Positions 25,559 to 36,745 of a DNA stretch of 64,000 bases are shown here, piece after piece (the first letter of the stretch is position 1; each line of letters begins with the position of its first letter). The translations under genes and the position numbers were made by a program. The notes under the pieces are model-generated. The model was not told the DNA's origin. It did not search any database and saw nothing but the letters and a program-made list of their open reading frames with translations. Origin of the DNA: Candidatus Zixiibacteriota bacterium (GTDB taxonomy: Bacteria > Zixibacteria > MSB-5A5 > JAABVY01); contig DSEQ01000035.1 of the NCBI GenBank assembly GCA_011056555.1, forward strand, positions 1 through 64,000. The letters run 5' to 3'.

Positions 25559-26307
25559 CAGGGCATCTTCTTCAAAATTTCATTGAGTACTTCTTCCGTT
25601 TTGGAGGCGGAATTTTCATCGCCGATCTGGCGGAAGAAATTTATATCGCGAATCAAGAATTCAAAATCCTCGGGCTGCCTGAGATCATACCACAGCTCGA
25701 GCTCCTGCCAGTTCAGGGTACCACCCGATACAGCGCCGACCATCTGGCTGTAAACCGGCTTATCCCCTGCCCACTCCACATTTTCGAAGACATCGTTTTC
25801 GAGACGGTTCAGGCCGACCAGATAATAACTTCCCTCCAGAGTGGGACCGAAGACGACATCGGACCTTTTTAACTTCCGGTATGCATCCTGCAGAACCTTT
25901 TTCGATAGAGTGGGAGTAACACAACCGATTAGAAGAACCGGGGAATGGCCGTTTGTGAAAGTCTGCTCAAAAGCATGCTTGAGCCGTTCGCCCTGGCTTT
26001 TGCCCTTGATCATTTCAGCCTCGACCCCGCTGGCTTTGAGAGTCTTTATGAGTTTGGGAGGCAATCTCTTTTCCAGACCCTGTATCGATTTATTTATAAT
26101 ACAACGTGCAGCTTCGGAAGGATAATTAATCTTCAGCAAAACATCCTTAAGATTCAAACAGGTGTAAATAGTATCCTCGAGGAATGCAGAATAGAGCTTG
26201 TTCTTCTCATCCTGTGAAAGATAATCAGTGAGCTTGCTGTGTATAATATCCCGGTTACTATCTTCCAGAAAAATGATAAGCGCCTGTTGCTTTTTCTTTG
26301 CGGGCAT
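25558..26307 (-). CDS. DUF2064/TIGR04282-type glycosyltransferase-like protein
   Basis: A 249-residue protein of the DUF2064 family, a GT-A-like nucleotidyl/glycosyltransferase fold related to CofC. The pattern QGERLKHAFEQTFTNG, then VLLIGCVTPTLSKKVL, then DVVFGPTLEGSYYLVGL is characteristic. The usual GSD[CS]P motif reads IGCVTP, so the metal-binding Asp is absent, which is odd. The start is taken at 26307 (AAGGA five bases upstream); an in-frame ATG at 26343 is less likely. Some members act in arsenosugar synthesis, but no arsenic genes are seen. Confidence 0.72.
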   Translation of the reverse strand: MPAKKKQQALIIFLEDSNRDIIHSKLTDYLSQDEKNKLYSAFLEDTIYTCLNLKDVLLKINYPSEAARCIINKSIQGLEKRLPPKLIKTLKASGVEAEMIKGKSQGERLKHAFEQTFTNGHSPVLLIGCVTPTLSKKVLQDAYRKLKRSDVVFGPTLEGSYYLVGLNRLENDVFENVEWAGDKPVYSQMVGAVSGGTLNWQELELWYDLRQPEDFEFLIRDINFFRQIGDENSASKTEEVLNEILKKMP

Positions 26308-26394
26308 AATTTCCTTTTCTAAGGGTGAACCTTTGGCACTCAATATAAAAATAGCACCGGAAATTTCAAGCGAAAATAAGGTATCATCCGAAAA

Positions 26395-27192
26395 TCACTG
26401 CACTAATCTGTTGGCCAGAACCTCCAGCTGCCCGAAGAACATCAGAACCGCAACTATAATTAGAAGTATTCCACTGATAATTTCTATCAGGCGGAAATGT
26501 CTTTTGACCCACCCGAAAACACCCAGAAGAGAATTCAAGGCGATTGCCGTGGCCATAAATGGTATTCCCAGTCCAAGTGAATAGGAAGACAACAACATAA
26601 CTCCCTGCCCCACCTGTTCCCGCGTGGCCGCCATAGCCAGGACCGATGCCAGAAGCGGTCCGACGCAGGGGGACCATCCAAAGGCGAAGGCCATCCCCAC
26701 CAGATAAATACTTATGAGGTTGAGCGGTTTGACCGTGGCATGCACTTTCTTTTCGAATGCCAGGAATTTTAGACGGTATACTCCCAGAAAATGGAGCGCC
26801 AGCAGGAATATAATAACTGAGAACACTTTCGATATGATGTCCTGATATTCTTTCAGGATGTTGCCGACCGCCGTTGCCGATGCCCCCAGAAGAATAAATA
26901 CAGTCGAGAAACCGAGCACAAAGATAAAGGAAGTCAGCGCGGTCTTCTTTACTACCTCTGCGCGGTCTTCACGGGAATGAAGTTTGTCGATCGAGACCCC
27001 CGATATAAATGAAAGATATCCGGGTATCAGGGGCAGAACGCAGGGGGAGATAAAGGACACAATTCCCGCAATAAAAGCGGCCCATAATCCCACATCCGCA
27101 ACGGGCGCCAGCGGTCCTATATCGAATCCGCCGCCTCCGCCAAATCCTCCGGAACCTCCGCCAAGTGTGGCAAGCGCGTAAAATAGTTGCAT
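26395..27192 (-). CDS. ccdA: CcdA-type thiol-disulfide transporter
   Basis: A 265-residue inner-membrane protein with six or more helices. It passes electrons from cytosolic thioredoxin to periplasmic thiol proteins, needed in cytochrome c maturation. The paired cysteines are Cys51 (in FISPCVLPLIPGY) and Cys176 (in GWSPCVGPLLASVL), the CcdA/DsbD signature. The N-terminus is odd: a glycine-rich run between about residues 11 and 23 precedes the first helix. The ccm cluster lies some 7 kb upstream and a thioredoxin 2.5 kb upstream. A separate promoter stands in front. Confidence 0.92.
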   Translation of the reverse strand: MQLFYALATLGGGSGGFGGGGGFDIGPLAPVADVGLWAAFIAGIVSFISPCVLPLIPGYLSFISGVSIDKLHSREDRAEVVKKTALTSFIFVLGFSTVFILLGASATAVGNILKEYQDIISKVFSVIIFLLALHFLGVYRLKFLAFEKKVHATVKPLNLISIYLVGMAFAFGWSPCVGPLLASVLAMAATREQVGQGVMLLSSYSLGLGIPFMATAIALNSLLGVFGWVKRHFRLIEIISGILLIIVAVLMFFGQLEVLANRLVQ

Positions 27193-27225
27193 AATTCTCC
27201 TCTGCGGAACAGTTATTAAAGCCTA

Positions 27226-27254
27226 ATTGTGCATCGGAAAATTAACGTTGTCAA
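27226..27254 (-). promoter_or_regulatory. Promoter of ccdA
   Basis: On the minus strand TTGACA (27249-27254) and CACAAT (27226-27231) are 17 bases apart, about 34 bases before the ccdA ATG. The -35 touches the stop codon of the pseudo-receiver gene. Confidence 0.5.
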
Positions 27255-28342
27255 TACTTTTTTAGTTCCGTAAATAATTCGTCGATAATTTGATGTAGTT
27301 TTTTGCGGGGTATCTGGTCAATAATTTTCTGGGCAAGTTGCCTGGACAGTTCCTTTACCAGCAATCTCTCCACCATGAGGAGCTTGTTCTCTTCATCGTC
27401 TTCTACCAAACCGGACTTCTTCCCGGAGGAGAATTGATCAAATTCATCAGGGGTATCAGCAAAGCCCTTCTCCTGCTCCTCGGGCTCCTCGGAATACACT
27501 TTGGCGGAGTCAATTTCCTCAACCATGAAATGCCCTGTTAAATCCTCTGCCGATTTGGAACCGGCCTTCTTTTCGGACTTTCGGGGCTGAGCCGGCTGGG
27601 AAGCCTTCTTCTTATCCTTGCCTTTATCCTCGATTTCATTTTTCATCTCGCGAATAAACCAGTTATAATCATGGGGAGTTTCAACTTCAGGAGGATCAAA
27701 CGGTTCTTCCAGCCCGAATTGATCATCTGCCAGCTTGATTCCCTCATCATCCTTATCTTCAGCCGAATCGCGGGGTCGCTTTGGTTTGCCGCCGGAGGCA
27801 TTATCCTCATCAAGTATCTCGGCGAAGTGAACATCCCCGGTCCCAGGATCCTCCTCGTCATTCTCAAAAACCGAGTCAAAATCGATTTCTTCTGAAGAAT
27901 CCTCACCGTTCATGCCCATATCGGAAACTGAAATCTGCTGCGGGTCATCACGCTTATTCTGCTTCATCCCGAAATCTTCCCCCAGAATTTCGCCTGCCTT
28001 CGTCAGAAGATCGGGCGGATTAAAAGGCTTGTTGAGAGTACCATCAGGCTGGGCATCGGCCAACTGACGCTGGTTTACAATTTCCGACGGCGAAAGCATT
28101 AATAAGGCTTTGGTGCCGAGCATTGATGAATCCTCTTTGATCCGTTTGGATATAGTATATCCATCCACGTCCGAAAGCTGGGAATTGATTATGGCCAGAT
28201 CGATTTTACCGCTCTTCAGAATTTCCCAGGCTTCGGAGCCGCCGGAGGCAGTCAGGACCTCATGTCCCTTCTGCCTAAATACATTTACAGCCACTGACCG
28301 GATTGCATCGGAATCGTCAGCAACCAGAATTTTTCTGGACAT
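27251..28342 (-). CDS. Pseudo-receiver protein (response-regulator-like, no phosphoacceptor Asp)
   Basis: A 363-residue cytosolic protein. Residues 1-120 form a CheY-like receiver with the acidic pair Asp9/Asp10, Ser84 and Lys105 (LNKPF) in place. The phosphorylation site reads DLAIINSQLSD, with Asn53 where Asp is required. Residues about 125-310 are acidic and low-complexity. The last about 45 residues (VERLLVKELSRQLAQKIIDQ and on) form amphipathic helices that may dimerise. It has no DNA-binding domain. It starts directly after the rhomboid stop (TAAATG), so the two are coupled. Phosphorylation-independent interaction, as with the FrzS pseudo-receiver, is the likely mode. Confidence 0.8.
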   Translation of the reverse strand: MSRKILVADDSDAIRSVAVNVFRQKGHEVLTASGGSEAWEILKSGKIDLAIINSQLSDVDGYTISKRIKEDSSMLGTKALLMLSPSEIVNQRQLADAQPDGTLNKPFNPPDLLTKAGEILGEDFGMKQNKRDDPQQISVSDMGMNGEDSSEEIDFDSVFENDEEDPGTGDVHFAEILDEDNASGGKPKRPRDSAEDKDDEGIKLADDQFGLEEPFDPPEVETPHDYNWFIREMKNEIEDKGKDKKKASQPAQPRKSEKKAGSKSAEDLTGHFMVEEIDSAKVYSEEPEEQEKGFADTPDEFDQFSSGKKSGLVEDDEENKLLMVERLLVKELSRQLAQKIIDQIPRKKLHQIIDELFTELKKY

Positions 28343-29158
28343 TTAGTCTTTCCTCCGGGAAAGTGCGTCGGAGGCACGTTCCAGAAGCTTCTTTTCTTTC
28401 TCGGTCAAGTTTTCGTATCCGACTTTAGAGATTTTATCAAGGATTTGATCGACCTCTTCCATAAGTTTATCGGTCGTTTCCTGTTGCTTCTTTTCCTTTT
28501 TATACTTTAAATCCGATTTTAATCGGGTGAATTTCGATTTTAGAGCGCCCATGCGCCAGTTTGACTTCATGTACAGAAAACCTATCAACGCGCCGCCCAG
28601 GTGGGTGACATAGGCCACACCTCCGCCCCCGCCTGAAAGGGTATATAGCAGGTCCATCCCGACCAGCAGCATGACTAAATATTTTACTTTAATCGGAATG
28701 AGGAACCATATATATACCAGTCGGTTGGGATGCATAATTGCGAAGGCAACCATGACCCCGTAGATAGCCCCGGATGCTCCCACGACGAGAGTAGGCACGC
28801 TGAAGAAAGCCATCACTGTGATGATGCCGGCCCCGGTGCCGCAGAGAAGATAGAACTTCAGGAATCGGCGGCTGCCCAGAGTCATCTCCACCTCGGTTCC
28901 AAACATCCAGAGAATGAACATATTGAAAAAGATATGGAAGAATCCGCCATGAGTGAACTGGTATGTGAAGACCTGCCAGAAGGCGGGCACAGTCAGGACA
29001 TCGCGGGTAGAGAGTCCCAGTTGCCGGGTAACATATCCGCTTCTATCGATAATCTGAATCAGAAAAATGGCTGCATTTATAATAATCAGCCATTTTATGA
29101 CCGGGGTCATGCCCCGTCCGAAGCCGAATTTAACCTCTCTGTAGCCTCTGTAAGACAT
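28343..29158 (-). CDS. Rhomboid-family intramembrane serine protease
   Basis: A 271-residue inner-membrane protease with six helices. The catalytic serine is Ser129 in VVGASGAIYGV and the histidine His186 in YVTHLGGALIGFLY. HGGFFHIFFNMFILWMFG is the standard second-helix motif. A basic, helical cytosolic tail of about 70 residues follows the last helix. It is followed without a gap by the pseudo-receiver gene, an unusual partner. Its targets are unknown. Confidence 0.93.
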   Translation of the reverse strand: MSYRGYREVKFGFGRGMTPVIKWLIIINAAIFLIQIIDRSGYVTRQLGLSTRDVLTVPAFWQVFTYQFTHGGFFHIFFNMFILWMFGTEVEMTLGSRRFLKFYLLCGTGAGIITVMAFFSVPTLVVGASGAIYGVMVAFAIMHPNRLVYIWFLIPIKVKYLVMLLVGMDLLYTLSGGGGGVAYVTHLGGALIGFLYMKSNWRMGALKSKFTRLKSDLKYKKEKKQQETTDKLMEEVDQILDKISKVGYENLTEKEKKLLERASDALSRRKD

Positions 29159-29235
29159 ATAATTATTATCGGTAAAAAGTCAACTCTGTTTATCCGTCGT
29201 AAATTACCTGATTTCGACACCCTCCACCCGTAGCT

Positions 29236-29264
29236 ATTATACATAATTGACGGCGAGTAGTCTA
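29236..29264 (-). promoter_or_regulatory. Promoter of the rhomboid/pseudo-receiver pair
   Basis: On the minus strand TAGACT (29259-29264) is followed after 17 bases by a perfect TATAAT (29236-29241), about 78 bases before the rhomboid ATG. Confidence 0.5.
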
Positions 29265-29289
29265 TAGTACAAAAAAATTATTTCAAAAA

Positions 29290-29700
29290 CTACATCAGTC
29301 TGCGATGTTCCTGGTACATGCACCTGTCCTGCACCACCGTTTTCCCGGCATCGAGCGCCTTCCGTGCGGCCTCGTCGTTGCGGATGCCCTGTTGCAGCCA
29401 AATCACATCAGCATCTATACTTATGGCCTCGTCGATAATTGGACCGGTATGCTCCGGACGGCGAAAAACATCAACAATGTCAACTTTTTCCGGGATATCG
29501 GAGAGGGAGGGATAAGCCTTCTCGCCCAGGATTTCCTCATGCCCGGGATTTACCGGGATAATCTTGTATCCCTTTTTTTTGAGATAACTGGCGACATCAT
29601 TGGAAGCCCTCTCCGGCCGGGGAGATAATCCCACGACCGCCACCACTTTTTTGGTTTCCAGAATTTCTTTTATTTTATCATCCGAGGGATTCTCGACCAT
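29290..29700 (-). CDS. CoA-binding-domain protein (YccU-like)
   Basis: A 136-residue cytosolic Rossmann-fold protein of the CoA_binding_2 group. VVAVVGLSPRPERASNDVASYL is the nucleotide-binding beginning, and VIWLQQGIRNDEAARKALDAG then VVQDRCMYQEH are the conserved end. CoA binding is known for relatives; the role is not. It lies 11 bases after the thioredoxin gene. Confidence 0.87.
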   Translation of the reverse strand: MVENPSDDKIKEILETKKVVAVVGLSPRPERASNDVASYLKKKGYKIIPVNPGHEEILGEKAYPSLSDIPEKVDIVDVFRRPEHTGPIIDEAISIDADVIWLQQGIRNDEAARKALDAGKTVVQDRCMYQEHRRLM

Positions 29701-29711
29701 GCTGCTACCCT

Positions 29712-30029
29712 TTAAACCACTTTTTCGATATGTTTCTGGATTGTATCCTTGGGCACTGCTCCGCGAATGGTATCCACCACTTTACCGCCCTTGAAAATCA
29801 GCAGCGAGGGGATGGACATAATCATATAATCGGCGGCGATGCGGTTGTTGCTGTCGACATCAACCTTAACAAACTTGATTTTGCCCTGATATTCTTTGGC
29901 CAGCTCATCAACAACCGGCGCAATCGCCTTGCACGGGAAACACCATTCAGCCCAGAAATCAACCATAACTGGAATATCTGATTCGATTACCTCTTGTTGA
30001 AAGTCTTTTTCGGTCACATGTTTTGGCAT
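29712..30029 (-). CDS. Thioredoxin with a WCFPC active site
   Basis: A 105-residue thioredoxin without a signal peptide. The active site reads Trp29-Cys30-Phe31-Pro32-Cys33 rather than the usual WCGPC, so its redox potential may differ. The cis-proline loop (MSIPSLLIFKGG) is intact. It has a strong AGGAGG ribosome site. Nearby ccdA and ccm genes suggest it may feed electrons for cytochrome c thiol reduction, although a general disulfide reductase is as likely. Confidence 0.93.
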   Translation of the reverse strand: MPKHVTEKDFQQEVIESDIPVMVDFWAEWCFPCKAIAPVVDELAKEYQGKIKFVKVDVDSNNRIAADYMIMSIPSLLIFKGGKVVDTIRGAVPKDTIQKHIEKVV

Positions 30030-30310
30030 CTTTCCTCCTACTTATATTTATCTCGGCCGATCAGCTCCAGGACCTGTCGTGAGGGAGCCCGGTCAATCTG
30101 CTTTCTATGTTAATCCGATCAGTAACCTAAAGTCTAAATCCCGCCTTACTTTGCTATACGCCCTTGCCCAACATAACACCCGGCCGAAGCATTTTGTTCA
30201 CAAACATTCACGCCGGAAATTATCAAGCCATTAAAATACAACCTGCCCCGGTTGCGCAATTACTGAATATAGACATAGGCTCTTTCAAATCAATAAAAAT
30301 TTTGCAGGAA
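30030..30310. other. Spacer between the activase and thioredoxin genes
   Basis: A 281-base stretch without a convincing gene. It contains the thioredoxin ribosome site and a 15-base palindromic word (30190-30204) also found at 60592-60606. No terminator hairpin was seen after the activase gene, and no clear promoter could be fixed. Confidence 0.5.
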
Positions 30311-33300
30311 TCATCGAGAGGCGCTGAATTGGCGGGCCTGATGCACAAATGCCTCCAACCTGAGCTCATCGCCCTTATCGCTCAAGCCCTCATAAGCCAT
30401 GTTGAGCCATGGCACTCCGCCTAAATCATCGGCCACCTTTCCGGCTACGCCGGAGACAATGGTGCCCGGCATACACATGAACGGCAGGGTATTGACGATG
30501 CCGCCGGCGCCATTGTGGACATACTCAATCGCCTTCCCGACTGAAAGAATTGCCTCGCCCGAGAGGGAAACATCAATGTAAGGCTGAGCCAGTTTGATAG
30601 TTTCTTCCACCGGGGGATCATAGGCCGAGGGTATTTCCTCGGCCACAAGGCTTACCAGCCTCTTCTCGTCCTTATGCTGCACAAAATTGGTCAAATTGGC
30701 GGTCAGGAATTCACCCAGGCTGTTCTCTTTTTTGAGCCTCCGGCGGTAGGTGAAGTTGGTATAGAATATCCACTCGGCCATCGGCGCCAGCCACACCTGT
30801 GCCCCCAGATTCTCCAGGTGCTCGACCAGAAAGTTATTTGAGAAACGATTTGCACGCAGGAATATTTCCCCTACCACTCCGATTATTGGAAGCTTATTTC
30901 CATTACCGGAACTAAATTTCTTAAAGTCCGACAGGGCGGCGATAAAGAGTGGCTCCAGATCTCTCCTGTGCTCAATATAATCCGCCAATTTATGCAGATA
31001 TTTCCGATAGAGTCCATCTATTTCAGTCTTGTCTTCCAGGCGGGGCCTGAAATGATGATAGACTTTAAATAGCAGATCGGTGGCAACCACCGCCCTCCAT
31101 CCAATTCTCTTGAAATCATCAGAGCCGAAGGCCGGATCATCATATCCTGTGCGCGAATTCGGTGAAATTATGGGCACATCCTCATACCCCAGCTCATCCA
31201 GCACCTGCCGCTGATAGAGATGATACTGCCCGAAACGGCAGGGACCCGAAGCGGAGGGCATAAAAAATGCGCTGGCATTGCGGTCAAAATCACCCGATTG
31301 AACCTTGCCGATGATATCCCCGGTGGTTACCTGGCATGGAAAGCATTCCTTGCCGGAGGTAAACTTCTTGCCGAATTCAAGTGTATTCTCATTTGGTTCA
31401 GGCAGAGCTTCAGAGGGTATCCCGCAGGCCCGGAAAGCGGCGGCGAACGGTATCGCATGATCGGACATATAGGGTATATACAGAGTCCGCGGACAGCCAT
31501 TACTCGAGAACCGCGAAATATAGACCTTCTTCCTGAATCGCTCAATCGCTTGTTTGCTTTCCAGGCTGTCCAGGAAAGCCTCGAGACGCGTGACAATACC
31601 CGCATCGGCCGAATGCTCATCGATTTCAATTTGCAGATATGGTTTGCCGCCCAGGCGTTCCTGGAAAAAGTGCGTGATAAATGAATCGGGGCCGCAGCCG
31701 AAGTTGGTTATATAAACAGGGTAAAGGTTGGGAATATCCCTGATAATTTCAGCCGCAGCCAGTATCTTCTGCCCGAAGCGCCAGTACATATTGGCATCAG
31801 CAAGCTCGCCGTATTTCTCCGATAGCGGCAGCGCCTCCATAGGCATCACATCCACACCCAGACCCAGCAGCTTCTTCGGTATTTCCAGCGAAAGCTTGGC
31901 GTCACAGCCGTTATATGGACGCGATATAATGCAGATGGCCGGTTTGGATTTATCTCTCGTTTCGAGGAATTCGCGTCCCTTTTCAGCAATCTTATCATAA
32001 AATTCTCTCTGATTTCTGAGACCCGCTTCTATTGCCGCCTCGAATTTGTCCCGGGTCCAGCCAAATTGCTTCTGCAGATCCTTCAATTCATGTTTCAGCG
32101 CGTCTTCCGTCAGCTCGAGTGAAACGGGCACATTAATAAATTTGCTGTGATATTTGTCCAGATCAAAATTTGCCATGATGGTATATGGTATGGACTGTAT
32201 ATGCGGGCAGAGAAAACTGTTCTCATGCGGTGCGGAATCCTCGCGCACGTTTATGATAGAGGGCAGGAAAATATACTCGACCTGTTTGTCGAGCAGATCC
32301 TTGACATGCCCGTTAACAACCTTAATCGGGAAGCAGGTCTCGGCTGAAAAATTCTCGAGGCTGTACGACAATATCTTTTGATTGGTTGGCGCCGACAGTA
32401 CGACCTTGTAACCCAGCTTACGGAAGAACGAGGCCCAGAATGGATAGAGTTCGTAAAAAATCAGGACCCGGGGAAAGCCTATGGTCACAGCTTTCTCCTC
32501 GAGTTTGGTCTTTTCTATGGATGAGTACAGAACCTTATTTCTGAATTTGATGAAATCAAAACGATCATCCTTGGCCTTGACCTCGGTATCGTATTTCTCG
32601 CAGCGGGAACCGTAATACAACGGCTCTTCCCCCTCGATCGTTACCTTTCTGATCTCGCACATGTTGGAGCAGTCTTCACAGATGAACGGCTCAACCGTGT
32701 AATTTCGAGTGGAGAGATCAAAGCCGCGGAACTTTGATGCATGTTCGCCGGGACGATCCATAGCGATAAGCGCGGCCCCGATAGCGCCGGTAACATCATG
32801 ATGAGGAGGGACATGCACCGGTTTGCCCAGTATTTTCTCAAAGGCCGCGACCACTCCCTTGTTCCAGGCCACCCCGCCCTGGAAAAAGATATGCTCGCCG
32901 ACTCTTCTTTTGCCAACCACACGGGTCAGATAGTTCTTAGCGATTGAATATGCCAGACCCGCCACAAGATCATTTTTCTCGGCCCCGGCCTGCTGATAGG
33001 AGTTGAGATCGGACTCCATAAAAACCGTGCAGCGTTCGCCGCATCCGACCGGGCAGGCAGCCTTCAAAGCCCGGTCTCCGAATTCCTCATCAATCTTTAT
33101 ACCCAGCTTCTCGGCCTGCTCTTGCAGGAATGATCCGGTACCCGCGGCACAGGCTTTATTCATCTCGAAATCGACCACCACGCCATCATCGATTGATATG
33201 AACTTGGAGTCCTGTCCGCCGATCTCGAAGATCGTATCTACCTTGCGGTCAAGCATTATTGCCGCGGTAGCCTGGGCGGTGATCTCATTGCGGACAATAT

Positions 33301-34498
33301 CGGCGCCGATGAAATCTCCGATCAGGTACCGTCCCGAGCCTGTAGTGGCGCATCCTACAATTTTTACAGTATTCTGAAGTTCCTCGCCGATTTCGGCCAG
33401 CCCCTTGCGCACAGCCTCAATCGGGCGTCCAGCGGTCATCAGGTAGCGCCGTGCCAGGACATTCTTATTTTTATCGATAACAACCAGATTAGTGGAAAGT
33501 GAGCCTATATCCACTCCCAGATAACCCTCGGTCAATTTTGGCTCAGGACCGCGCTTGAGAGTCAAGGTGGTCTTGTAGTGCTTTTGCTCAGGGAATGAAT
33601 ATTCCAGCCTTTCTCGAGTGCTCACTGAAGCGTGCAACATGTTACCGGCGTGCTTTTCACAGGCAAGAAGATCAAACGGCTGGGTCTGATCCTTTTCCTT
33701 CGCAATCATGGCGGCGCCATAAGCACAGAATATGCGATGTTCGTCGGGTATTATCAATTCACCCGTGTGCATCTCCAGAATATGCTCAAACGCTCTTACC
33801 ATTCCCGCATTGGAAGCCACCCCGCCCACAAATGCTACGGGTTTCTTGATTTTCTTGCCGCGTGCTATGGCCGATTTAAAATTGCGCGCCACAGCAAAGC
33901 AGAGACCGGCCACAATATCATAATCGGGTGTGGCGATCTGCTGCAGATGTATCATGTCGGATTTGGCGAAAACCGAACATCGCCCCGCGATGCGGGGAGG
34001 ATTTTTGGATTTCAATGCCATCTCACCGAATTCATTCTCAATCGATATATCCAGCCTGTTGGCCTGCTGGTCGAGGAATGATCCGGTGCCTGCCGCACAG
34101 AGGGAATTCATGGCAAAATCCGAGAGCGCCAGCTGGTTTCCGAGGCGGTTGAAGCAGAGCAGCTTGGAGTCGGCCCCGCCCATCTCGATCATCGTATTTA
34201 CTTCTGGTGTAAGATATTGAGCAGCCTTGGAAACCGAGAGCACTTCATTGGCGAAATCACCGCCGATCACTTTGTGGGCCAGCTCTCCGGCATTACCGGT
34301 GGAGACCAGGCCCGCAATCTGGTGGGCCGAGACTTCTTTGCCAAGATCAACAAGGGCTTCCTTGAGTACATCTCCCGGCTGGCCATACAGTCTGCGATAG
34401 TCGGAATACTTAATTTGCCCATCGCCCGAGACAGCCACCACTTTTAAGGCAACAGAGCCAATGTCGATTCCCAAATAGTAATTCATATTCATGGGCAT
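30311..34498 (-). CDS. Large 2-hydroxyacyl-CoA dehydratase activase-like protein (tandem BadF/HgdC domains, DUF2229)
   Basis: A 1395-residue cytosolic protein. Two ASKHA ATPase domains of the BadF/BadG/HgdC type lie in tandem (about residues 5-270 and 325-585). Each has YLGIDIGS/YLGVDIGS and a cluster motif: Cys134 (LCAAGTGSF) with Cys174, and Cys450 (ACAAGTGSF) with Cys490. A cysteine set CxxCxxxC follows at 607-614. A DUF2229 domain (about 660-890) and an HgdB-like C-terminal part complete it. Activases couple ATP use to one-electron transfer into a dehydratase; the role of these giant fusions is unknown. No dehydratase subunits are next to it. It lies 39 bases after ccmF. Confidence 0.85.
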   Translation of the reverse strand: MPMNMNYYLGIDIGSVALKVVAVSGDGQIKYSDYRRLYGQPGDVLKEALVDLGKEVSAHQIAGLVSTGNAGELAHKVIGGDFANEVLSVSKAAQYLTPEVNTMIEMGGADSKLLCFNRLGNQLALSDFAMNSLCAAGTGSFLDQQANRLDISIENEFGEMALKSKNPPRIAGRCSVFAKSDMIHLQQIATPDYDIVAGLCFAVARNFKSAIARGKKIKKPVAFVGGVASNAGMVRAFEHILEMHTGELIIPDEHRIFCAYGAAMIAKEKDQTQPFDLLACEKHAGNMLHASVSTRERLEYSFPEQKHYKTTLTLKRGPEPKLTEGYLGVDIGSLSTNLVVIDKNKNVLARRYLMTAGRPIEAVRKGLAEIGEELQNTVKIVGCATTGSGRYLIGDFIGADIVRNEITAQATAAIMLDRKVDTIFEIGGQDSKFISIDDGVVVDFEMNKACAAGTGSFLQEQAEKLGIKIDEEFGDRALKAACPVGCGERCTVFMESDLNSYQQAGAEKNDLVAGLAYSIAKNYLTRVVGKRRVGEHIFFQGGVAWNKGVVAAFEKILGKPVHVPPHHDVTGAIGAALIAMDRPGEHASKFRGFDLSTRNYTVEPFICEDCSNMCEIRKVTIEGEEPLYYGSRCEKYDTEVKAKDDRFDFIKFRNKVLYSSIEKTKLEEKAVTIGFPRVLIFYELYPFWASFFRKLGYKVVLSAPTNQKILSYSLENFSAETCFPIKVVNGHVKDLLDKQVEYIFLPSIINVREDSAPHENSFLCPHIQSIPYTIMANFDLDKYHSKFINVPVSLELTEDALKHELKDLQKQFGWTRDKFEAAIEAGLRNQREFYDKIAEKGREFLETRDKSKPAICIISRPYNGCDAKLSLEIPKKLLGLGVDVMPMEALPLSEKYGELADANMYWRFGQKILAAAEIIRDIPNLYPVYITNFGCGPDSFITHFFQERLGGKPYLQIEIDEHSADAGIVTRLEAFLDSLESKQAIERFRKKVYISRFSSNGCPRTLYIPYMSDHAIPFAAAFRACGIPSEALPEPNENTLEFGKKFTSGKECFPCQVTTGDIIGKVQSGDFDRNASAFFMPSASGPCRFGQYHLYQRQVLDELGYEDVPIISPNSRTGYDDPAFGSDDFKRIGWRAVVATDLLFKVYHHFRPRLEDKTEIDGLYRKYLHKLADYIEHRRDLEPLFIAALSDFKKFSSGNGNKLPIIGVVGEIFLRANRFSNNFLVEHLENLGAQVWLAPMAEWIFYTNFTYRRRLKKENSLGEFLTANLTNFVQHKDEKRLVSLVAEEIPSAYDPPVEETIKLAQPYIDVSLSGEAILSVGKAIEYVHNGAGGIVNTLPFMCMPGTIVSGVAGKVADDLGGVPWLNMAYEGLSDKGDELRLEAFVHQARQFSASR

Positions 34499-34537
34499 GA
34501 ATTAACTCAACAGGAACGATTAATCAATGATTTTTTA

Positions 34538-36741
<2,204 letters not shown>

Positions 36742-36745
<4 letters not shown>

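Noticed and set aside
30164-30424. Plus-strand open frame of 86 codons
   Set aside because: Overlaps the 3' end of the activase gene and has no start signal or recognisable protein pattern.
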